From contig NC_089186.1 of the NCBI RefSeq assembly GCF_947507565.1, positions 1,798,001-1,862,000 of the forward strand: a DNA stretch of 64,000 nucleotides, read 5' to 3'. Origin of the DNA: Oscarella lobularis (lineage: Eukaryota > Porifera > Homoscleromorpha > Homosclerophorida > Oscarellidae). Shown piece after piece: positions 44,001-57,000 of this stretch. Position 1 is the first letter of the stretch, and every line of letters begins with the position of its first letter. The notes under the pieces are model-generated. The model made no database searches. It was not told where the DNA came from and saw nothing but the letters and a program-made list of their open reading frames with translations. Position numbers and translations under genes: made by a program.

Positions 44001-45864
44001 ATGAGGAGACGAAAGGAAAATATGTTCGGTATAGCGCGGAAAAAGGCGAACAAAAGGGCGAAGTCTTGTCGCGCTGATTATACTCGACGCGACTCTATTA
44101 CAACGGCTTGTCAAAAGAGTGACGAGAATGAATGGGTGGTCCCCTATTATGATGCCGAAGGCGTTGGGCTGACTTATGTGTATCCCGCTCGCGCTCACTT
44201 ATGATTCGCCTAGCCACACCTACGCGCCCGACAAGCACAAACGCGATTGGCTACAACCGAAAGTCAAAGTGACACACCTATATGGCGTGGGATTATGACT
44301 ACTGCATGACTCAGCTCGACACGCACGCACGCACGCACGCACGCGGCGAGTGCGGGGGAAAAATAGCTAATATAGATGAAAGGATGTACAGTAAAGTTTC
44401 TCGCAGACGCAAGCCGTCACGGACGTACACCATAATAAAGGGTCGCCGCGTAGGGCTTCTGGATTTAATGGATACATAATAAGATAAAACTGGAATGCTA
44501 ATAGGAATTAGCGTTTTGCTTTGCCCACAGCCTCGGGGTAGAGCGACAACATATAATGCGAAAGCGTGCCAGCGACTCGGAACGTTATCCAATTCCCCCC
44601 CGAGCGTCGGGGAGAATGAATAGATAAAGAATATGAAGCCCGAAGCGAAAGGAGCTCGTCTTTCAGAAAAAGACGCTGACCCTTAACCTCGGAGTGGGGG
44701 CCCCCCCGCCCAACCGTAGCTAATATGTTTGATCGCTCTCGTTGAATAATAGTAACGGCAGATGGTGCGGTCTATTTTTGCAGCCTATTCTAATCAAAGG
44801 AACGTTCATTTCATATCCGTTCAATGCTAATGATTCCGCGGCGCGAATGAGCGCAACGATCGCGGTCGCGGGAGGGCCCACGCGCGCAGAAACGCACACC
44901 AATAAACACTGACGCAAATCGGATCAGGACACGTGTTTGTATATGGAACGAGAGGCGCCTTTCATTTCGACGCCTCCAGCTGTCGCTCTTCCTCTGCCGT
45001 CGACGCCGCGACGGGCGAAAACTTAAAAAATTGTTGTCGAATTTTTCTTCGACGGCGAGGAAGGTCACGTAGCACGTTTCCGAGCGACCGATTGCACGGG
45101 GAGAAATAAGTGCATGTTCTACGTCTCCTTACTACACACATGCTCGCATTAATCCTATTATACGAGTGTGGAGCAGACAAAGGAGCGGTCTCCCCAGTGA
45201 CTTATCGTTATGACAATGCCCCCAACCGGCCTCTACACAACGTTTCGTACCTGTTGTTTTTGAGCACGGAGAAGCACAGATCCAATGAGTCTAGAAAAAA
45301 TCGTCCCCAACGTCGTCTATATATGCACGGGTTTCTTCGAAATCTTGCCTCGAGGGGGGGATCAGTGTTCTTCTATGAAGCAGTGGGTGGGGATGGGAGT
45401 TGAGTCTTCTCCCCGCTCTCCTCTCTCTCTCTCTCTCTCTCACAATTAATAGACTAATTGCGCGCACGTCTTTGCCTACGAGTCTCCCAACCGAACAATA
45501 ACAGTAAATTAGATCCTAATCTATTCGGCAAGGCGAAACGTCATCGTCACCGCAGATTCAACGCAACGCCCCCACGCAGCTGTCGACGTCACTTTCCCGT
45601 ATCCGCTATAGCGGGAAGCGGTTCGTCGGAGACGGAAGAAAAATGTTTCTCGCCGATGTTTTGCAAACGACAACGAGGACGAAGAGCGAGGGACGAGGGC
45701 GCGTGCACTATCGCGCGCGATTTGCCTATACAAACGGGCGAGCGTGAGAACGAGACCCTCCCCCTTTCCCGAACGCAATAGGGTAAATGAATAAAAAAGA
45801 ACGCGTTATACGTGCCAGCGCGCGCAAAATTTTTCTCGCGTAAATATTCAACGGAGATTTCCGG
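44001..45864. other. Intergenic region, 1.9 kb, no gene recognised
   Basis: The longest gap in the middle of the window, directly upstream of the homeobox gene. It contains simple repeats (cacg repeats near 44320-44340; (CT)n near 45420-45440) but no frame with family similarity. It could hold homeobox regulatory DNA; no specific site is supported. Confidence 0.5.
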
Positions 45865-48416
45865 CTACTCGACGCGAACTTTGCGTCGCGTGACGACAAT
45901 GAAAATCACGGCGACGACGAGTAGGAGACCGGCGATGCTCGACGGCACGACGGCGTTGAGAGCGTCGCGCTTGTCCGAAGGATCGCGTTCGTTTCGATAG
46001 GCCCAAAAGATGTCGGACACCAATTGGGCGATGCCGAGAAAACCTAAGATGATTGCAAGCATGTCGAGTCTAAATTACGGCCGGAGGCCCCGGGAATTTT
46101 TTTTCGATGAAAAACCGAAAACTTTCTTTTTATAGACTCTATACCTTTGTTGACTCGCTTTTTCCTCGATATCGTTATAATATTCGTGAAGGTCCTTGAC
46201 CGTTTCCAAGAGGTTCGACGTCATTTCGTGAAGACCGACAACGCCGGCCCACAAGTGAAACTTGAATAAAGATAAACGTTTTTAAAGACCTGTTATTGTT
46301 CCGTTTTAGGAAGAGGAAGGCGTGGGCGCTTGCCTGCTGTTTTCCCGCCGTCGTCGTGCTCAGAGGCGTCGAGCTGAATTTCGCGCGAAAGCGAAGCAAT
46401 TCGCCGTGGACTTTTTTCAGCATTGCCAAATTGCGTCGATCGTGTCTGTCGCTCATTATAATCGAACTCAACGTCTAAATGGAGCGCGTTCGATTGATTT
46501 GGAAGTCACCGAAGCTGCCGGAACTCACTTGATCTAGACCTCGCAAATACATTCGCTGAAACACGAGAGGCTCGATCAGCGAAAACGCGACCAAAACGCG
46601 ACTACAATAAAACCGAATGACTACCGTACAGAAAACTAAAAAAACTATCATTCTCATCAACCTCGAGCCGAACAACGAGACTTTTTTCTTCTCTCGTCTA
46701 TAAACAATAGAAGAGATTCAATCTTTAGACGCCCCCCTCCCTCCCCCTTGCTATACTAGACTAGACCAAATACCGAGAATATCCCCAAATAGGAAGCTCG
46801 CTCGATCTTTCCATAAAAAACAGGATGCATCCCCCGTCAGGATGAAAGCACGACCACAACCCTAAGACGTCATGAATCAATTGACAATATTGCCTGACTA
46901 TTGTGGTTCTGGTCTCTTGCGGTTGTCGCCGCCGCAGACTGTGACGAACCTCCGGTCGGAGACGCGAACCGCGTGTAGACGTTATTGTCGCGGAATTCGT
47001 CGACGTAAGCCTCGTCGACGGCGGCCGCCGCGTCCCACTCCATCTGCCCGATGTTATACGCGGCCATTTTGATTTCCTTTTCGTCGCGGAGTTGAGAAAT
47101 TCCGGCCAGTGTGAAGGTAAAAAGTCGATCGGTGCCTTCATCCGCTTTCCAATTCTACGGAACCGGCGTAGGGATATGTGAGAGCGACCGGGATTGCCTC
47201 GAGGGGCTTATATATACTTGGAATCGCTTGTTCAGTATTCCCCTTATAAAGTTTCTAGGTAAGAACGGGCCCACTTCGACGTCGTCTTTAGTGTAGATAA
47301 GTCGCCTGGGGGTACGGGTTTTTAGTTGACAAGACTAAGGTGCGTTAATACTAACCCAGCCTGTTTGGGATCGTCTAGCCTCATAACGGCATTCTAAACA
47401 ATAGACTAAAAAAACCTTTATAGATCGAGAGGAGGGGGGGTTCGCACTTGGACGTCGAGAACGGCTTGAACGTCGACTCTGCCTCTATACGAGAAAGAAA
47501 ACGAATAAGTGGTTCGTTCGCAAGTTTTGTTTTGCGACGCACTGGGACATGATTGCGAAGCGAAGAACTCCGACATTGAAGCTGAAGAGTCGGACGAACA
47601 CCTGAGGCGATTTGCGAATCGCGGAACAAAAGAATCGGATAAGAAGCAGACGGCGACGGTGACGACAAGACGGTTATACCTGATTGAGGTTGTACACGTT
47701 TCCGTGCTTATCTTTGAGACTGAGAGGAAGCGGCGACGACCGACGATCAAACATAGGAATATGACCATTACCTTATTTACAGAAGTTAAAAATATCGCAT
47801 CACAACGAATTCGCGTTATATACCCCCAGTGACGTCACTACCGTCAGAAGTCGATGTCAAACGCTGCACATTAGTAGTAGTATCGATTTCAACCTTAATT
47901 ATCGCAATAAAGTATTTAATTATTAATTTTCGTTGCAGCACTAACCGAATTAATTTCGATTGTTTTAATGAGCTCCTTGAACCTTAGATGACCGTCGTCG
48001 CCGAACAGAAATGCATTCGTATCGTCGACTCCGTCGACTTCCGTCTGAACGTCGACGAGCGACTCGTCGACGACGCCGGCGCCGTCCGATCGGCTCCCAA
48101 TCGAAAACGGATAGACGAAATGAATTTCGACGGCGTCGACGGAGCCGGGAAATTTGTCGCCGGTCCACGCGACGGCGTCGCCGTCGCCGGGACGCGCGCG
48201 AAATGCGCCGATCGCGCGACTCGCGTACGCCTGTCGGAGCGCGCGCCACGGATTCTGATTCGTCGGACTCGTCGTCTTGCGGACGAGCGAGGGCGGCGGC
48301 GGCGACGACGACGTCTCATTGGCCGAGCGAACTCGGACGACGAGCGGCGATTGCGATTGCGATTCGGTTTCGCCGTCGATCATCGATACGACGGGCGTCG
48401 CTTCGACGGCGTCCAT
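45865..48416 (-). CDS. Unrecognised membrane protein, tandem family member A
   Basis: About nine exons on the minus strand. Exon 1 (48416 to about 47950) encodes a Ser/Pro/Arg-rich leader, then VDAVEIHFVYPFSIGS and FLFGDDGHLRFKELIKTIE. Then come GRVDVQAVLDVQ, AVMRLDDPKQAG, RLIYTKDDVEVGPFLPRNFI, TDRLFTFTLAGISQLRDE with MAAYNIGQMEWD, LWSCFHPDGG, EPLVFQRMYLRGLD, LKKVHGELLRFRA with TPLSTTTAGKQ, and a last exon with two predicted membrane segments (MLAIILGFLGIAQLVSDIFWAY; VVPSSIAGLLLVVAVIFIVV) ending RRKVRVE. Every block recurs in members B and C. Long helices before two C-terminal membrane segments recall CorA-type topology, without a GMN motif. Function unknown. Confidence 0.75.
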
Positions 48417-48706
48417 GGAGGGAGAGACGGGGGGCGGAGAGGGCGTAAATGCAAAACAGATGACTAGGCAACGGTAACGTCATATCCGGTGACGAATAGC
48501 GTTGTCTAGAAATTGAAAAAGATATCGTTTTCTTTATGAGCCAGGTATTTTCAATACGTTGGCATGGAACGTCAAAGTTCTCTGGCGTTCCATACAAAGA
48601 GCGGTGAAATTTAGCAATACTGTATTGAAGTACCTGATAAATCAGCGATGTCCCTTGAAAAGAATCATGCCCAGCGCGCACATCAGCAAACGAGGCAACT
48701 ACACGT

Positions 48707-50839
48707 CTACTGCGTTTTGTAAATGAAAAGGATTCCCAAAATCGTGAGAATTATCGTGAAGAGAGACGGAACGACGGCGTTGTTGGAGTCGCGTTCGCTA
48801 CCGCCTATCATTTCCGTGTTTTGATACGTCCAGTAGATCTCGCTGAAGAGCTCGGCGACGCCGAGAAAGCCGAGCACGACCGTCAATATATCCAATCTAA
48901 AACGAACGATCTTCGAGGTAGAGTACGGTTCGTTCTCTTACGTAAATTGACTTTTGTCGCGCCTCACGTTGTCATAATACGCGTCGACGTCCTGCACAAT
49001 TTCGCGAAGACCGTTCATCAATTTTGCGATACCACTCAATTCGGACCACATTTCAAACTATGAATATCCTAACGATTCGAACCTCGAATTAAGCGTCCTC
49101 GCCCGCGTCTCACCTGCTTGCACCCGCCCGCCGTCGAGCTCATTTCGCTTCCGTGGTAGTGAGCTCGAAATCGAAGTAGCTCTGCGTGGAGTTTTTTGAT
49201 TTGTTTGAGGTTGGCTTTGCTTTCGTCTCTTCCCGTTGTCTTGACACGTTCTCTCAAGTCCTAAACCGTCCACGAAAATTACATAAATTAATACGCCGAA
49301 GCGTGCCGCGCTTTATTCCTTATCGATGTTTCTTAGAAACGTTCGCATAAAGGCGACGACTTCGATCAAAGACAGAGCGACGAACGGCCAACTTACAATA
49401 AAAAAACGAATTAATTATAAACCTATTGCTTAATTAAGGGCATTACCTCGATCCAAAGACATTTTTACCAGCCCAACTGTCAAATGCTCTAAATAAAAGG
49501 TCACACAGGCTCACAAAGCTATGTATATAAGAAACCTTGAATATCCGAAGAAGGGAAAACTCGACAAATCCTTCTCAAACACGAAAATGCTTCCGGAATC
49601 TCGATGGAAACACGACCACAAACCTGTCACAGACATCACTGGTCGAGTGCCGCAATCAAGGAGTCTTAATTAATCGTTTGCGACCTCCTTTCTTCAGAAT
49701 AAATTTTTTGAACACGTTGTTTGTGTAGAAGTCGTCGAGTACGTCGGCTTTGACTGTATCCCCCGTCTCCCACTCCATCGTTGCCATCTTATAGGCAGCC
49801 GCCTTCTGTTGGGCTCGATCGCTTAGGCCGGAAATCTCTGCTAGTGTAAAGACCATGAGACGATCGGTTTTTGCATCTTTAGCGTATTTCGTCCTCTAAA
49901 GAACGACGATATGTACGACTAGAAGGATATCAGTCGCGGAGGACACTATAGTCTCTAACTTCGACGCCTCTATCGTCTGTCACTTTATCGCTTCCCAAGC
50001 ACTCTTTGATGAACTTGTTGGGGTCGAATTCTTCTTTAGACGAGGCGTATACTAGACGACTAAACAGAGACATAAAATAATTCAATCTGTATCAAACATT
50101 TAATTGCTCGGTACATTTTTTCTTTTTTCGGTTCTTTAAGTCTCATCACCCCATTCTAGAGTAACTCGACGATATATAGACTGAAAGGAAATCTGAAGCC
50201 CACTAGAAGAACTCACTTGAACGTTGAGCACGTGCTGAATGCTGACCTTATCACTAAAAAAAAGCAAAGTCGAAGTTCGACGAACGAAATTCGTGTGCTA
50301 CCATGCCGTAATGGCAAAGCGAAGCAAACCAACATGAAACTTGAAAAGACGAATGAAGACCTACGGGTACCAAATAAATATTTAAAAATAAACAACGATT
50401 CTTCCCACACTTGATTCAACTTGTACTCTTTCTCAGGCAAATCGAGAGTAACCGATTTCAGCTTGATTTCTTGACTGCCGAAAATTTTGTGTTCGAACGT
50501 CTTGACGACGTCGCCGAATTGCGAGTGGCCGTCGTTGCCGAACAGGCGTTCGAGGCGTTCGAGCTTGGCTCCTTTCACCGGATCATCAACATATTCACGT
50601 TCAAACGACTCCCACTTGTCGACGTTCTCGGGTTCGAACGATTCCACGACGCCGGGAATCGAGAAAGAAAAAACGAAGTGAATCTCCACGTTGGAGACCA
50701 GTGAGACGGTGCCGTGCTCTTCCAGGTCAACGTAAGCGTCGTCGCCGTCGGAGTGCGACCTTGAACGCGAGAAGGAGGGCGTTGATTCGGCCATGGGGAT
50801 CACGAGTGAGGATGGGGGGGAGGGGGGCAGCTTGACCAT
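48707..50839 (-). CDS. Unrecognised membrane protein, tandem family member B
   Basis: Same exon plan as member A. Start at 50839 (MVKLPPSP), with a second in-frame ATG at 50794 (MAESTPSF) that lines up better with member C. Blocks in order: VSNVEIHFVFSFSI, LERLFGNDGHSQFGDVVKTFE, KVSIQHVLNVQ, NGVMRLKEPKK, TDRLMVFTLAEISGLSDRAQ with AAAYKMATMEWETGD and NNVFKKFILKKGG, LKQIKKLHAELLRFRA, and a C-terminal exon with two membrane segments (DILTVVLGFLGVAELFSEIYW; VVPSLFTIILTILGILFIY). It ends at 48707, 290 bp from the start of member A. No homologue recognised. Confidence 0.75.
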
Positions 50840-51036
50840 TTATCGTTGCTAGGTCATTCAAAGGCGTGCAGTATACCAGTCAGTATCTTGAATATCCATT
50901 CGTGTACAATATGATTAGGGATGTGACGATTTTGCACCCAACAGTGCGTCTAAAAATTTGAAAATAGCGAATGGTTTCTTTTTATGAAAACGCGAGTTAT
51001 CGTCTAGTATATAGTATATGTGTAGTCCTTTTGGTG

Positions 51037-54000
51037 CTACGAGCAATAGACGGTGACGATTTCGTGAATAGGCTGTCGATCCAGCGCACAGTTGGATATC
51101 TTTACTACGCACTCGGAACAAAACGCCTTGTTTTTCAACAAAAAAGAGAGAGGGAAATCACGCGCCAGTCCCCACCCAAAGGGAACCCCCTCACCTGATG
51201 ACCGCACGGGAGGATAATCGTATTGACAGTATTATCCATGCATATCCTGCATCTACGTAAGAAAAAAACTTGTATATATGGGATACACGTGATAAGGGCT
51301 CTTTGTAAATCATAAGAAAGTGAATCTCCCACGTCATGTCTAGGGGCCCCCTTATCAAACCTTTTCGAACCATCTGTACTATCCGAAGCGGCGGTGGCGG
51401 CGGTGGCGGCGGCGGCGTCCGACGGCCGGTGCACGTAAACGGTTCGCGCTTGAACGAGCAACTTCCTCGCAGCATTCGTCCGAGCCAATTCAAAAGGAGT
51501 CTGAAAAAAAAAAGACGACAATAAGAGATCTAAGCCCTTCTGGCTGGGGTCACACGCACTTTTCCTCGAGAATCCTTCAAGCCGACCTGAGCCCCATTCT
51601 CCACCAAATAGCTGAGCACTTCGGTACCGCGCAACTGGCACGCAAGATGAATCGGTGCAAGTTGATTCGGTCCGCCCTATATACGCCCAATAAATAATAT
51701 TTAGGCAACAAGCCTTCCTTACTTGTTCGTTGACGTTTGCTCCTCGCTGTATTAGCGCTTCCACGGCGGGGAGTTTACCGATTTCGCAGGCGACGTGCAG
51801 TGCCGTCAGCCCGTCGTGCATCGTCATGCTCGCACCATCGTCGTCGATCAATCGCTCGATTTTCTCCTTATTGCCTTCTGCTATGGCGACGTAGAGACGC
51901 TGCTCAGGACTGCAAGCCAATATCCTGAAAAACAATCAGACGTCAAAAATAAATTTTTTATTAAATATTGGACTTTTTTATTTGAACGCTCTTGGCTGAG
52001 TCGAACGCTGTCTTTCCTTCATCAGATAGAATTCCGCGATCGGCGCCCCACTTCAATAGGGTCACGACGGCGTCCTCTTGGCCTTTCGTCGCCGCCAAGT
52101 GCAAGCCGCTCAAACGACGATCGACAGTCTAGGAGAGGGGAAAAAATTAATCGAGATTAAAAATAATTGAGAGTGAAATGCAAAACAGGCTACAAGTTGA
52201 TTCGGATCTGCGTGCGACTCTAGGAGCTTCTGTATCACTTCGGCGTTGCCGTTGTGAGCGGCGGCGTGAATGGGATACAATCCGTCCGGACCAACCACAT
52301 TAGCCTAGGAAAAAAATCAAATTTTAGTTAAATTAAAGAAAGTTTTGACGACGAATTCGTCGCCAACATTTGCTCCGTGTTTGAGCAGCAGTTCAGCGAA
52401 ATCCGGCAATCCCTTACGAGACAATAAAATGCATAAAGGTTAGAGAGTCTCTAAACGCACGTGTACCCAATCGCAGCATTGATAGAGAGCAGTGACCGAG
52501 CTGTCTTTAGCCAAGGGAGCGTTCACGTCAATTCCGCTTTGGAGTACTTCCCTATATACGCGCAATAAAGAAGATGATCACAGATTAGCATCATTTTTGT
52601 ACTTACTTCGCGTTTTCCAAATTTCGTTTTTCAATTGCCTGCATGAGTTTCTGCGCGCCCGTGAATAGCAAGTCGGAGATGCTAGCGAGGCGTTTCTGCC
52701 GCTTTTCCAGCCACGAAATTTGAGATTCGAATGATTGGTCGCTAACCTTGAGACAGAATCAAGAAAATCTCTATCAGAAACTCTAGTGCGAGTACTTGGC
52801 GGTTGAGTGGCGTCGGTAAATTGAGAAATAAAGAGCGAGCGCTCTCGTCCGAAGGAAAGATCTCGAATAAATAGATAAATAATCGAAGTAGGAGTACTAT
52901 AGCGAGGCTACTTCACTAGATTCTCTTCTCGATTTAAGAGACTTTGCCTTTTCGTTTGTCTCCTCCAAAGCGGTGGTTACATGATTGGAAATGCATTCAT
53001 TATTTGTATCCAAAATCTAACACTCCAATAGATGCGCGCATATTATTGTCGTCAAAAGGTATTTTACCTCTGCGTCAGCTCCAAAATCAATCAGTACTTC
53101 GACAACGTCCACGTGGCCTACAAAAATCAATATACCAGTACATGTATATATAGTAAATCATACCAGCCAAAGCCGCAAAGAAGAGAGGAGTCCAATTGTC
53201 AACGCCCCCGGGCAAATTCACATTGGCCCCATGACTCAGCAACAGTTTGACAAATTCCCTAATAAAAAAAGGTACTAACATAACAAGATTAGTGCAAATA
53301 TGTGTCTTTATTGCTTGTGTCCAGCAGCCGAGGCCAGATGAAGAGCGGCGTGATTTCGCTCATTCCTCTGATCAATCATATTCTCCATATCGTCGCTGAC
53401 GCTCGATCTAGCGTCGAGGATGCGCCGCGCCGCGTCCATGTCGCCGCTCTGCGCAGCGAGACACAGCGACAAAGGTTTCTAAACAAACAAATAAATAAAT
53501 AAATACGATTTTATTTATCTCGCGCGACTTAACCTTGTGAAGGAGTCGGCACATTTCGCCGCCCATCGACAAATTCAACGCCGTGTATCCGTTCAAATCG
53601 CGACCGTTCTCGTCGACGCCCGCTTCGAGAAGTCGCTTAGCGACGTCCACGTGATTGTGAACGCTCGCATAGTGCAAAGCCGTTCGACATCGACTCCCAC
53701 CAACACGATTCCCATCAGCCTTGATAATTCTCTATTTTATCTTAAGTCAGATTCATTAATAGTGTTCTTACTCCTTTGTGAATCAGATAGTCGACTAATT
53801 GAGTGTGTCCTTTCGCCGAGGCAAAGTGTATAGCCGCTTTGTGTTGAAGTCCGAGAACGTTGGGACTGAGCTCTTCCACTTCCAAGAGTCTCTGCACTTC
53901 GGCGAGATCTCCCGCTTCGCTCGCCGAGCAGAGAAGAACGGACGACAGCAAGAGACGACTTTTATGTGTGAAAAAATAAAAAAATCAGTTAGATTAATTG

Positions 54001-57000
54001 AAAGAATAATAGGACTTCATTTACCGCACGGCGTGAGACTTGGCGTATGTCAAAGGCGTCTTGTGATCGCGATCCTCGACCTCGACGTCAGCACCCCACT
54101 TGAGAAAAAAAATCAAAATAAATAAACGAATAAATCTACTTTTAATCTCATACGTTTAACAGTTCTCTTATTAGATCCACGTCACCTCTCTTAACGGACA
54201 AATGAAGAGCCGTTTGCTCTTCGGGTCTCACTTTCTTATTGACCTAGAACCAACACTTTAATATAATCATCCTATTAATTTTTTCCCCTACTAGAGCTCC
54301 TTTAGATATCAGGTATCTAATCATATAAATCGATCCCACTTCGATAGCAGCGAATAGCAAAGAATGCTTTCGCTTTCTTTTGTCCATCATCTGGGATCGA
54401 ACGCGTAGTCCGAAATTGATTGGACGACGCTTGGAGCTAAATCGCGGTTCCTCGTCGTGAGCGTCGTCGTCTTCCGCGATCTCCTCCTCGGCGTTGAAGT
54501 CCAACGGATATTGATTCTTCCATTCGATCGCGTTGATTTCGGCGACGAGACGATCGAGCTTCTTGACGTCGCCGCCTTTCAGAATTTCGAACATCTTCGC
54601 GGCGACGTACTTGCGAAGGGGAAACGGCTTCACGATCCACTCGAGACCGGCGGTGACGAAAGACATTCCCGGTCGAACGCGAATGGAAGACGACGACGAC
54701 GCGGAGGACTCCAAGTTGGTCAGCTCAAAGAAACCCTTATCCCAAAGGAGAGGCCCTGGAGAATCTAAAGAATTAAAAGCATATGTATAGCTACAGTAAC
54801 GGCGATTATCATTGACTAGTTTTTCTGTCCGTGGAGTACGTGTCTACGTACATATACTTCAATAAAGACAACGTCTGTTTATATATAGTATGCATTGACT
54901 GTATAGAGCTAATTTCACTGTAATTTATCACAAGAGAGACCTTGTAATTTCACTGTAATTTATTACAGGAGAGAACAGTTGGCTAGTCCCTTGTAATTTT
55001 TCTGTAATTTATTACAAGAGAGAACAGTTGGCAAGTCCCTTGTAATTTCACTGTACTTTATTAATCGTCATGACAATTTTTTAAAAATCGTCATGACAAT
55101 TTTAAAATCGTCAAGACAACTTTTAAAATCGTCATGACAATTTTAAAAATCGTCATAACAATTTTTTAAAAATCGTCATGACAATTTTAAATAACAGAAA
55201 CATTACAAGGGACTGGCCACCCTTCTCTCCTGTAATAAATCACAGAAATATTACAAAGGGACTGGCCACCCTTCTGTCTTGTAATAAATTACAGAAATAT
55301 TACAAGGGACTGGCCACCCTTCTCCCCTGTAATAAATTACAGAAATATTACAAGGGACCTGCCACCCTTCTCTCTTGTAATAAATTACAGAAATGTTACA
55401 AGGGACTGGCCACCCTTCTCTCTTGTAATAAATTACAGAAAAATTACAAGGGACTGGCCACCCTCCTCTCCTGTAATAAATTACAGAAATATTACAAGGG
55501 ACTGGCCACCCTTCTCTCCTGTAATAAATTACAGAAATATTACAAGGGACTGGCCACCCTTCTCTCCTGTAATAAATTACAGAAATATTACAAGGGACGG
55601 GCCACCCTTCTCTCCTGTAATAAATTACAGAAATATTACAAGGGACTGGCCACCCTTCTCTCCTGTAATAAATTACAGAAATATTACAAGGGACTGGCCA
55701 CCCTTCTCTCCTGTAATAAATTACAGAAATATTACAAGGGACCTGCCACCCTTCTCTCTTGTAATAAATTACAGAAATGTTACAAGGGACTGGACACCCT
55801 TCTCTCTTGTAATAAATTACAGAAATATTACAAGGGACTGGCCACCCTCCTCTCCTGTAATAAATTACAGAAATATTACAAGGGACTGGCCACCCTTCTC
55901 TCCTGTAATAAATTACAGAAATATTACAAGGGACTGGCCACCCTTCTCTCCTGTAATAAATTACAGAAATATTACAAGGGACGGGCCACCCTTCTCTCCT
56001 ATAATAAATTACAGAAATATTACAAGGGACTGGCCACCCTTCTCTCCTGTAATAAATTACAGAAATATTACAAGGGACTGGCCACCCTTCTCTCCTGTAA
56101 TAAATTACAGAAATATTACAAGGGACCTGCCACCCTTCTCTCTTGTAATAAATTACAGAAATATTACAAGGGACTGGCCACCCTTCTCTCCTGTAATAAA
56201 TTACAGAAATATTACAAGGGACCTGCCACCCTTCTCTCTTGTAATAAATTACAGAAATATTACAAGGGACTGGCCACCCTTCTCTCCTGTAATAAATTAC
56301 AGAAATATTACAAGGGACTGGCCACCCTTCTCTCCTGTAATAAATTACAGAAATATTACAAGGGACCTGCCACCCTTCTCTCTTGTAATAAATTACAGAA
56401 ATATTACAAGGGACTGGCCACCCTTCTCTCTTGTAATAAATTACAGAAATATTACAAGGGACCTGCCACCCTTCTCTCTTGTAATAAATTACAGAAATAT
56501 TACAAGGGACTGGCCACCCTTCTCTCCTGTAATAAATTACAGAAATATTACAAGGGACCTGCCACCCTTCTCTCTTGTAATAAATTACAGAAATATTACA
56601 AGGGACCTGCCACCCTTCTCTCTTGTAATAAATTACAGAAATATTACAAGGGACTGGCCTCCCTTCTCTCCTGTAATAAATTACAGAAATATTACAAGGG
56701 ACTGGCCACCCTTCTCTCGTGTAATAAATGACAGAAATATTACATGGGACTGGCCACCACTGAACAGTTGGCAAGTCCCTTGTAATTTTTCTGTAATTTA
56801 TTACATGAGGGAACAGTTGGCTAGTCACTTGTAATTTCACTGTAATTTATTACAGGAGAGAACAGTTGGCTAGTCCCTTGTAATATTTCTGTAATTTATT
56901 ACAAGAGAGAACAATTGGCCAGTCCCTTGTAATATTTTTCTAATTTATTACAAGAGAGAACAGTTGGCTAGTCCCTTGTAATTTCACTGTAATTTATTAC

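Noticed and set aside
47965-48467. Arg-rich frames on both strands near the start of family member A
   Set aside because: Mirror frames of the GC-rich first exon; only the minus-strand frame starting at 48416 contains the blocks shared with members B and C.
55192-56757. Resemblance to a CRISPR array (regular repeats)
   Set aside because: Units are contiguous with no unique spacers, and the context is a eukaryotic intron.
55178-56840. Open frames of 517 (plus) and 529 (minus) codons across the satellite
   Set aside because: The 48-bp unit is a multiple of three without stop codons in these frames, so length comes from repetition. The translations are just 16-residue repeats and the region lies in an intron.
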